From contig CAMYJN010000198.1 in assembly GCA_947258625.1 (NCBI GenBank), positions 1 through 5,496 on the forward strand: a stretch of 5,496 nucleotides of DNA. Reading direction: 5' to 3'. Below, piece by piece: positions 1 through 4,365 of the stretch (the stretch's first letter is position 1; the number at the start of each line of letters is the position of its first letter). Both the position numbers and the translations under genes were made by a program. The DNA comes from an uncultured Polyangiaceae bacterium. GTDB taxonomy: Bacteria; Myxococcota_A; Polyangia; Polyangiales; Houyiibacteriaceae. The notes below the pieces were generated by a model. That model made no database searches. It was not told the origin of the DNA and was given only the letters and a program-made list of their open reading frames with translations.

Positions 1-591
1 GTGGGGCGTTCCTCGGGCGGCTTCGGCGCGCTGCGTCTCGGGATGGACCGGCCCGACCTCGTGTCCGTGATCGCGAGTCACGCGGGCGATGCCGCGTTTG
101 ACGTCAGCATGAGGCCGATGCTCACGAGTGCGGCGATCGCGATCGACAGGGCGGGCGGCCTCCAAACCTTCGCCCGAGAAATCCCCGTGGCCGGCCCCGA
201 GAATGCGACCGAGTTCGACGCGATCTTCGTCCTCGCGGCCGCCGCCGCCTATTCACCCGACCGTACCACCTTCCCGTTTGCGCAGATCCCCATGAACCCG
301 GCGACCGGTGAGCTCCGAGACGATATCTGGGCAAGATGGCTCGAGCAGGATCCGCTTCAGCGAATCGACGGCTCCGCAGCTGCTTTGCAAAGAATGTCGC
401 TTATTTACGTCGATGCAGGCAGCAAGGATGAGCACGGGCTACACTTCGCAGCGCGGGCGCTCAGCGATGCACTCACCCAGCGTGGGTTGCCGGTTCGATA
501 CGAGGAGTTCGACGGTGGACACCGCGGCACCTCGTGGCGCTACGAAATTTCGCTACCGCAAATCGTTGAAGCACTTCGAGGACCCGAATGA
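1..591 (+). CDS. Alpha/beta-hydrolase esterase, 3' part (5' end outside window)
   Basis: This is the C-terminal 196 codons of a serine esterase of the alpha/beta-hydrolase fold, most like the putative esterase family that holds enterochelin esterase, S-formylglutathione hydrolase and antigen 85. The fragment opens on the nucleophile elbow GRSSGGFGA, so Ser4 of the fragment is the GxSxG nucleophile. Asp143, in the GSKDEHGLH stretch after a hydrophobic strand (LIYVDAG), and His174, in the DGGHRG motif, complete a plausible triad in the right order and spacing. The GTG at base 1 lies inside the conserved elbow and is not the start; a strand-rich N-terminal part of roughly 100 or more residues must lie upstream. 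The stop codon TGA (589-591) overlaps the ATG of the next gene, so the two are probably translationally coupled. The substrate cannot be told from the sequence. The family call is firm, the subfamily is not. Confidence 0.88.
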   Translation: MGRSSGGFGALRLGMDRPDLVSVIASHAGDAAFDVSMRPMLTSAAIAIDRAGGLQTFAREIPVAGPENATEFDAIFVLAAAAAYSPDRTTFPFAQIPMNPATGELRDDIWARWLEQDPLQRIDGSAAALQRMSLIYVDAGSKDEHGLHFAARALSDALTQRGLPVRYEEFDGGHRGTSWRYEISLPQIVEALRGPE

Positions 592-1256
592 CGACCAAAA
601 AGCAGAGCAGGGAAGACGATACGGAAGCACCCGACGCAAAACCCACCAAGAAGGCTGCATCGGGTGGCGCTTCGGGGGTTGCGCAAAAGATCCTTGCGGA
701 CGAGAGCCCTCAATCGAAGATTGCCGAGCACGGTGAGACCATGATGGAAGGTCCGCGCACCGCCGCCACACAATCCGCCCGCGTGCTCAGTGAAGTCATC
801 GTCGAGAAGCCAGAGCTCGTCGTGCCGCTGGTCGCCAAGTTCGCAAAGGGCATTTCGTCGTCGAACAAGCGCGTGGTGCAAACCTCCTCCGAAGCGCTTC
901 CCGCGATCGCCCGGATCGCTCCCGCCCGCGTCGCGCGCCAACTCGACGTGCTCAAGGGCAGCTTTGAAGATGCGAACGACGTTGGCAAAGATGGCCTCGT
1001 CAAGACCTTTGCGGCGCTCTGTACCGCCTCGGTCGCATATCAGAAGCGCCTCGAGCCGGTGCTCACGCTCGCGCTCAACGGCGCTGATGGCAAGACCCTG
1101 CTGGCCTGGAGCCAAATCGTGCTTCCGGCACTCAAGGGCGAGCCGCACGCTAGGGCCCGCGCAGTGGTCGAAGGCCGACTCGATTTGATTCCGCGCTCGT
1201 ACGCTCAGCAGATCGCCGACTTCCTAGGTATCAAGCTGCGGACGCGCTACCGCTGA
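588..1256 (+). CDS. HEAT-like alpha-helical repeat protein, function unknown
   Basis: I do not recognise a named family for this 222-residue protein. The first 35 or so residues are charged and low in complexity (Lys, Glu, Asp, Ala, Gly) and are probably disordered. From about residue 59 to 200 the sequence looks like amphipathic helix pairs of about 30-38 residues (roughly 59-87, 94-123, 131-161 and 167-200), rich in Ala, Val, Leu and Pro at turn positions, as in HEAT or armadillo scaffolds. The C-terminus is basic (KLRTRYR). There is no signal peptide or membrane segment, so it is probably a cytoplasmic binding or scaffold protein. The ATG at 588 overlaps the esterase stop (ATGA) and has a GAGGA Shine-Dalgarno (578-582) five bases upstream, which supports this start. 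It is real by its coupling, ribosome site and plausible composition; the fold is inferred by eye. Confidence 0.8.
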   Translation: MTTKKQSREDDTEAPDAKPTKKAASGGASGVAQKILADESPQSKIAEHGETMMEGPRTAATQSARVLSEVIVEKPELVVPLVAKFAKGISSSNKRVVQTSSEALPAIARIAPARVARQLDVLKGSFEDANDVGKDGLVKTFAALCTASVAYQKRLEPVLTLALNGADGKTLLAWSQIVLPALKGEPHARARAVVEGRLDLIPRSYAQQIADFLGIKLRTRYR

Positions 1257-1270
1257 TTGCGGCGGTCTGG

Positions 1271-1288
1271 CTTGCGGTTCATCGCAAG
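1271..1288. terminator. Dyad at convergent gene junction, possible terminator
   Basis: CTTGCG (1271-1276) and CGCAAG (1283-1288) form a perfect 6-bp stem with a 6-base loop at the point where the HEAT-like gene and gpmI converge. It overlaps the gpmI stop codon (1279-1281). No T-run follows on either strand, so it does not meet the usual standard for an intrinsic terminator. A weaker 4-bp dyad (CCGC, 1250-1253, with GCGG, 1259-1262) lies over the stop of the upstream gene. It may help end transcription from both sides of the 22-bp gap or may be chance. Confidence 0.3.
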
Positions 1289-2937
1289 ATCGAAGGTTCG
1301 TAGCCTTCGGGCCTCTCGTACCCCAGGAGCTCGAAGGTCGTTGCCGAGATGTTGGCGATGCCTGGGTTCTCGACTTGGTCGTTCAGACGAAGGCTGTCGT
1401 TGCCCGGCACGTAGACGTAGCAAGGGACGGCGTTGAGGGTGTGGCTCGTCTTGCTTCTTAGCTTCCCGGTGCTGCTTCGCTTGAAGTCGCCGGAATTCTT
1501 GTCGACCTCGAACATTTCGTCGCAGTTGCCGTGGTCGGCCGTCACGATGAGCGCACCATCGAGCTTCTCGATGACGGGGATGATCCGCGCCAAGCAGAGG
1601 TCGACCGCTTCGACGGCGATGACCGACGCATCGAGGTTCCCGGTGTGGCCTACCATGTCGCCGTTGGCATAGTTGATGCGCCCGTGCCGCAGGCCGCCCC
1701 GCCGCATGGCTGTGAGGGTTGCGTCTGTGATTTCCGCGGCTTTCATCCAGGGTCGCTGTTCGAACGGAACCAAATCGCTCGGTATCTCGACGTACTCTTC
1801 GTAGACTTCGTCAAACATGCCGCTGCGGTTGCCGTTCCAAAAGTACGTCACGTGGCCAAACTTTTGCGTTTCGCTGCACGCAAACTGGCTGACCTGATTG
1901 CGGGCCAAGTACTCGCCCATCGTCCGGTCGATATTGGGTGGCTGGACGAGATAGTGACGCGGCAGCTTCAGGTCGCCGTCGTATTCCATCATGCCGACGA
2001 ACTCGACATCTGGAATCGGGCCGCGGTCGAACTCGCTCAGCTCGGGCTCGGTGAACGCACGGGTGAGCTCGATCGCTCGGTCGCCGCGGAAGTTGTACAG
2101 TACCACGGCCGCGCCATCACGAATCGGGCCGATGGGCTTACCCTCCACGTCGACGATCACAAACGCCAGAAGGTCCTGGTCGATCATGCCCGGGTTCTCG
2201 TCTCGGAGCGTTTGAATCGCCTCGGTAGCGTTTGGAAAGCCCCTGCCCTCGCCGAGGACGTGATGTTTCCAACCTCGTTCGACCATCGACCAGTCGGCGT
2301 TGTAGCGATCCATCGTGAGAAACATGCGCCCGCCGCCGGATGCAATGCGGTAGTCGCGGCCGCCTTGCTCGTTCAGGTCGTGAAGAACTTTCTCGAGCGC
2401 CTCGACGTACTCGAGCGCACTGGTTTCGGGGACGTCGCGACCATCGAGCAGGATGTGGACGCGCGCGCGCTGGACGCCCTCTTCGTTGCAACGACGCAAC
2501 ATCGCGAACAAGTGTTCGATGTGACTGTGAACGTTGCCGTCGGAGAGCAGGCCGATGAAGTGCATCGGCTCTCCGCTTTTGCCGACGCGGCGCACGAGCT
2601 TCTTCCACTCGTCGCCTTCGAAGATCTCGCCGCTGTCGATCGCCATCTGAACGCGCTTGGCCCCCTGATCGAAGACCCGACCCGCACCAAAGGCGTTGTG
2701 ACCGACCTCGCTGTTGCCCATGTCGTCGTCGCTCGGCAGACCGACAGCGGTGCCGTGCGCACGAAGGCGCGTCGTCAGGGAAATCCCGGCGAGCCGGTCG
2801 AGCGTCGGGGTCCGAGCAAGCCAAACCGCGTCGCCCTCGTTGGAGGCGCCGCAGCCAACCCCGTCCATGACGACGATGAGCACAGGACCGGGGACTCCTG
2901 GGAACGTCGGATGCTTTTTGAGCTGCCAATCGGTCAC
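1279..2937 (-). CDS. gpmI: 2,3-bisphosphoglycerate-independent phosphoglycerate mutase
   Basis: This enzyme interconverts 3- and 2-phosphoglycerate in glycolysis and gluconeogenesis through a phosphoserine intermediate and two divalent metal ions, usually Mn2+. All expected residues are present: Asp25 (VVMDGVG), catalytic Ser76 (DDDMGNSEVGHNAFGAGR), Asp427 and His431 (ANGDMVGH), Asp468 and His469 (TADHGNCDEM) and His499 (SHTLNAVP). Substrate-site motifs are also visible: LLSDGNVHSH near 130-139, LLDGRD near 163-168, GGGRMFLTMDRYNADW and NFRGDRA. At 552 residues it is longer than the 510-residue Bacillus/E. coli type. The N-terminal WQLKKHP stretch, the GAGRVFDQGAK segment and about 13 extra residues between His469 and His499 recall the plant-type subgroup. 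The start is GTG (2935-2937), preceded by AGGAAA (2943-2948) at five bases. It stands alone on the minus strand and is divergent from the next unit. Confidence 0.97.
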   Translation of the reverse strand: MTDWQLKKHPTFPGVPGPVLIVVMDGVGCGASNEGDAVWLARTPTLDRLAGISLTTRLRAHGTAVGLPSDDDMGNSEVGHNAFGAGRVFDQGAKRVQMAIDSGEIFEGDEWKKLVRRVGKSGEPMHFIGLLSDGNVHSHIEHLFAMLRRCNEEGVQRARVHILLDGRDVPETSALEYVEALEKVLHDLNEQGGRDYRIASGGGRMFLTMDRYNADWSMVERGWKHHVLGEGRGFPNATEAIQTLRDENPGMIDQDLLAFVIVDVEGKPIGPIRDGAAVVLYNFRGDRAIELTRAFTEPELSEFDRGPIPDVEFVGMMEYDGDLKLPRHYLVQPPNIDRTMGEYLARNQVSQFACSETQKFGHVTYFWNGNRSGMFDEVYEEYVEIPSDLVPFEQRPWMKAAEITDATLTAMRRGGLRHGRINYANGDMVGHTGNLDASVIAVEAVDLCLARIIPVIEKLDGALIVTADHGNCDEMFEVDKNSGDFKRSSTGKLRSKTSHTLNAVPCYVYVPGNDSLRLNDQVENPGIANISATTFELLGYERPEGYEPSILR

Positions 2938-2942
2938 GGGGC

Positions 2943-2948
2943 TTTCCT
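2943..2948 (-). promoter_or_regulatory. Ribosome binding site of gpmI (GTG start)
   Basis: Read on the minus strand, AGGAAA lies five bases before the GTG at 2937. It supports the GTG start over internal ATG codons; the predicted N-terminus then contains the WxLKxHP stretch typical of long-type enzymes. The divergent gap (2938-2999) is only 62 bp, so the promoters of both directions must lie close together or inside the neighbouring gene. I see no convincing -35/-10 pair for gpmI. Confidence 0.6.
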
Positions 2949-2999
2949 AGCACAGTCGCTCCGATGTTCGACGGCGCGGAAGCAGGGTATGCTCCAGCC

Positions 3000-3362
3000 A
3001 TGATCGTCGTGACCAACCGCATCCCGGTAGCCGAGGGCTACGAAATCGACTTCGAAGACCGCTTTCGGAAGCGCGTGCACTTGGTCGATCAGGCAAAGGG
3101 TTTCATTCGAAACGAAGTGCACAGGCCGCGGCCGATGGAGCTCGACCATCAGACCGGAGAGTGGACGCGCGGGGCAGCTGGAAGCGGTTACTACGAGGTC
3201 AAGACCTGGTGGAAATCATTCGATGATTTCGTCGCGTGGACGACGAGCCCCTCGTTTGCCGAAGCGCACCGGAACCGGCCGCCCAAAGAGATGTTTCGCG
3301 GGCCGAACGAGCTCACGATTCACGAAGTGTTCTTGAGCACCGACGACAAGGACCGGCCATGA
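3000..3362 (+). CDS. ABM-fold monooxygenase, IsdG/MhuD heme-oxygenase-like
   Basis: This 120-residue protein has the look of the antibiotic biosynthesis monooxygenase (dimeric ferredoxin-like) family: an N-terminal strand MIVVTNRIPV, a helix with FEDRFRKRVHLVDQAKGF, then a strand pair around VHRP and YYEVKTWW, a helix SFDDFVAW and a final strand ELTIHEVFLS. Asn6, Trp80 and His90 fall where IsdG/MhuD-type heme-degrading enzymes carry their Asn/Trp/His set, and the 10-residue Trp-to-His spacing fits IsdG. An insert of about 15 residues (46-62), rich in Gly and charged residues, separates the two middle strands. Heme degradation is therefore possible, but other family members act on quinones or polyketides. 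I chose ATG 3000 because the fold starts there; an in-frame ATG at 2964 would add 12 residues unlike the family. An AGGG lies 12 bases upstream, a weak ribosome site. The stop overlaps the methyltransferase start (ATGA). Confidence 0.82.
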   Translation: MIVVTNRIPVAEGYEIDFEDRFRKRVHLVDQAKGFIRNEVHRPRPMELDHQTGEWTRGAAGSGYYEVKTWWKSFDDFVAWTTSPSFAEAHRNRPPKEMFRGPNELTIHEVFLSTDDKDRP

Positions 3363-4228
3363 GCGAAATAGCGACCGCCAACCTCGGGTTCGTCGAGTGC
3401 TGGAACGAGATTCTGACGCCCAAGTGGATTCGGTTTCGGCACCTGCTCTCGGGCAACGGAAGGATTCACAGTGACATTGCCTATGATGCCTTCGGCATTC
3501 GCGAAGGCGACAAGGTCCTCGACATCGGCTGTGGATTCGGCGAAACGGCCCTCGAGATCGCGAAGATCGTGGGGCCCAGCGGTGAGGTCGTGGGCATCGA
3601 TTGCACCGACGCGTTCCTCGACATCGCGAACCATGAGCGAGACGAAGCAGGCACCGCCAACGTTCGCTACGAAGTGGGCGATGCACAGATATGCGACCTT
3701 CCGGAGAGCTACTTCGACGTGGTGTACTCGCGCTTTGGTGTGATGTTCTTCCAAAGCGCCGTGCGGGCCCTTCGAAACGCCAACCGTGCGCTCAAGCCGG
3801 GAGGCAAGGTTTGTTTGATCGTCTGGCGCTCGCTTGCCGAGAACCCTTGCTGGGGAGCCTCCAAAGAAGTCGTGCTTCGACACCTTCCGCCCCCGGGCGA
3901 GGCCTCCTCGACCTGCGGCCCGGGCCCCTTTTCGATGGCTGCCGAAGAGACCGATCGCGCGATGCTTGAAGCCGCCGGGTTCTCGGAGGTCGATGTCTTC
4001 AAACGCATCGACGCGGACATCTGCGTAGGGACTGACCTCGAGGAGGCGGTCGACTACCAGATCCTGGTCGGCCCCTCCGGCGAAATCGTCCGCGAAGCCG
4101 GCGCCGAAGGCCAACGCAAGCTTCCCGAAATACGGCGCGACCTCCGCGAGCTCATGGAGCCCTACCAGCGCGCCGACGGTGTCTTCATGCCTTCGAGCAC
4201 CTGGGCGATCATGGCTCGCAAAGGCTGA
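3359..4228 (+). CDS. Class I SAM-dependent methyltransferase
   Basis: This 289-residue protein transfers a methyl group from S-adenosylmethionine to an unknown, probably small-molecule, acceptor. Motif I is VLDIGCGFGETALEIA (Asp55 to Gly61), the acidic residue at the end of strand 2 is Asp81 (GEVVGIDCTDAF), motif II is GDAQICDLPESYFDVVYSRFGVMFF with Asp108, and ALKPGGKVCLIVW is motif III. The layout is that of the Methyltransf_11/UbiE-like superfamily, with a C-terminal lid region after WRSLAENPCW that probably sets the acceptor. The start ATG at 3359 overlaps the preceding stop and has AAGGA (3348-3352) six bases upstream, so it is probably translated in coupling with the monooxygenase-like protein. 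The longer in-frame reading from 3236 runs through the coding region of that gene and is not used. No membrane segment or signal peptide is seen. Similar enzymes act on quinones, arsenite, sterols or natural products, so no gene symbol is given. Confidence 0.92.
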   Translation: MSEIATANLGFVECWNEILTPKWIRFRHLLSGNGRIHSDIAYDAFGIREGDKVLDIGCGFGETALEIAKIVGPSGEVVGIDCTDAFLDIANHERDEAGTANVRYEVGDAQICDLPESYFDVVYSRFGVMFFQSAVRALRNANRALKPGGKVCLIVWRSLAENPCWGASKEVVLRHLPPPGEASSTCGPGPFSMAAEETDRAMLEAAGFSEVDVFKRIDADICVGTDLEEAVDYQILVGPSGEIVREAGAEGQRKLPEIRRDLRELMEPYQRADGVFMPSSTWAIMARKG

Positions 4229-4232
4229 GCAG

Positions 4233-4243
4233 GGGACAGTCCC
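4233..4243. repeat. GGGAC-A-GTCCC palindrome after methyltransferase stop
   Basis: A perfect 5-bp dyad around a single central base begins four bases after the methyltransferase stop codon, inside the string AGGGGACAGTCCCT. As RNA it could form only a short GGG/CCC stem around a five-base loop, and no T-run follows, so a Rho-independent terminator is unlikely. From memory, GGGGACAGTCCC-like strings occur as dispersed intergenic repeats in some bacterial genomes; only one copy is visible here. Confidence 0.35.
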
Positions 4244-4267
4244 TCATCGTCATGGTTTGGTCACGGT

Positions 4268-4286
4268 GGGTCATTGAGCTTGACCC
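4268..4286. repeat. Inverted repeat GGGTCA-N7-TGACCC, possible operator or hairpin
   Basis: GGGTCA (4268-4273) and TGACCC (4281-4286) are perfect 6-bp arms separated by seven bases. The right arm overlaps the proposed -35 hexamer of the P450 promoter. A further GGTCA copy (4259-4263) lies exactly 10 bp before the GGTCA of the left arm, so the half-sites are on one helical face. This suits a protein-binding site, though a stem-loop ending the upstream transcript is also possible; no T-run follows. Confidence 0.4.
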
Positions 4287-4307
4287 GAATAGAACTTGTT
4301 CTAAACT
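4280..4307 (+). promoter_or_regulatory. Candidate sigma70-type promoter of the P450 gene
   Basis: TTGACC (4280-4285) matches the TTGACA -35 consensus at five of six bases. TAAACT (4302-4307) matches TATAAT at four of six, including the first two T/A bases and the last T. The spacer is 16 bp. The start of transcription would fall near 4314, leaving a leader of about 50 bases before the TTG start. Local base composition is clearly more AT-rich than the flanking genes, as expected for a promoter. The prediction is by eye and there are other weak -10-like hexamers downstream, for example TAAAGT at 4327. Confidence 0.5.
4290..4303. promoter_or_regulatory. KstR-like TetR-family operator, TAGAAC-TT-GTTCTA
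   Basis: A perfect palindrome of two 6-bp arms around two central bases lies between the proposed -35 and -10 hexamers, overlapping the latter by two bases. It fits TNNAACNNGTTNNA, the published KstR consensus of mycobacteria, at every fixed position. KstR is a TetR-family repressor of sterol-catabolism genes, including P450 genes, that is released by sterol-derived CoA thioesters. A repressor bound here would block RNA polymerase. No regulator gene is in the window, so the cognate protein is unknown and could be another TetR-type regulator. Confidence 0.55.
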
Positions 4308-4319
4308 GTCATTAGTTTA
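4302..4319. repeat. Inverted repeat TAAACT-N6-AGTTTA at the transcription start
   Basis: TAAACT (4302-4307) and AGTTTA (4314-4319) are perfect 6-bp arms with a six-base centre. The left arm coincides with the proposed -10 hexamer and the right arm with the likely transcription start. It shares two bases with the upstream palindrome. It could be a second operator, but AT-rich promoter DNA produces such dyads by chance more easily than GC-rich DNA. Confidence 0.3.
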
Positions 4320-4330
4320 CATGAAGTAAA
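4316..4330. repeat. Inverted repeat TTTAC-N5-GTAAA in the P450 leader
   Basis: TTTAC (4316-4320) and GTAAA (4326-4330) are perfect 5-bp arms in the predicted 5' leader. The stem would be AT-rich and weak as RNA. It overlaps the preceding dyad by four bases. It is listed because it is the last of a run of dyads in this gap. Confidence 0.2.
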
Positions 4331-4355
4331 GTTATGTCTGCCTCGGCGGATATTC

Positions 4356-4362
4356 GGAGGAA
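4356..4362 (+). promoter_or_regulatory. Strong Shine-Dalgarno that sets the TTG start of the P450
   Basis: GGAGGAA lies just before the TTG at 4366, with five bases between GGAGG and the start codon. The P450 frame is closed upstream by TAA at 4327-4329 and contains no ATG or GTG between that stop and 4366. The next in-frame ATG is codon 26 (4441), after the conserved P450 N-terminal DxxxP...NPY region. The TTG is therefore the best start. Confidence 0.85.
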
Positions 4363-4365
4363 CCT

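Noticed and set aside
1..3. GTG at base 1 as the esterase start
   Set aside because: It falls within the nucleophile elbow just before GRSSGG; the family has a substantial N-terminal region upstream, so the gene is cut by the window edge.
540..1148. 202-codon minus-strand frame opposite the HEAT-like gene
   Set aside because: The plus-strand frame has a good ribosome site, an ATGA coupling with the esterase and plausible helical composition; the antisense frame has none of these.
2964..2999. Upstream in-frame ATG that would lengthen the ABM-fold protein by 12 residues
   Set aside because: The extra residues do not match the family N-terminus, which begins directly with the first strand at MIVVTNRI, and there is no good ribosome site before 2964.
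1531..3003. 490-codon open frame on the plus strand opposite gpmI
   Set aside because: It is fully antisense to a mutase with every catalytic residue in place; long antisense frames are common in GC-rich genes. Its translation shows no recognisable domain and it lacks a good ribosome site.
2138..3022. 294-codon minus-strand frame overlapping gpmI in another phase
   Set aside because: The translation is dominated by Arg, Ser and Ala as in out-of-frame GC-rich DNA, and it overlaps the true gpmI frame on the same strand.
3236..3358. 41-codon N-terminal extension of the methyltransferase
   Set aside because: It lies wholly within the coding region of the ABM gene in another frame; the ATG at 3359 has a ribosome site and the ATGA overlap.
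3320..4114. 264-codon minus-strand frame opposite the methyltransferase gene
   Set aside because: The plus-strand frame carries intact SAM-binding motifs; the antisense one has no recognisable features.
4292..4301. GAAC-TT-GTTC as a LexA/SOS box
   Set aside because: The Gram-positive LexA box has four bases between GAAC and GTTC; here there are two, and the downstream gene is a P450, not a repair gene.
4321..4329. Two-codon minimal open frame ATG AAG TAA in the P450 leader
   Set aside because: No ribosome site precedes it, and such short strings arise by chance in AT-rich leaders.
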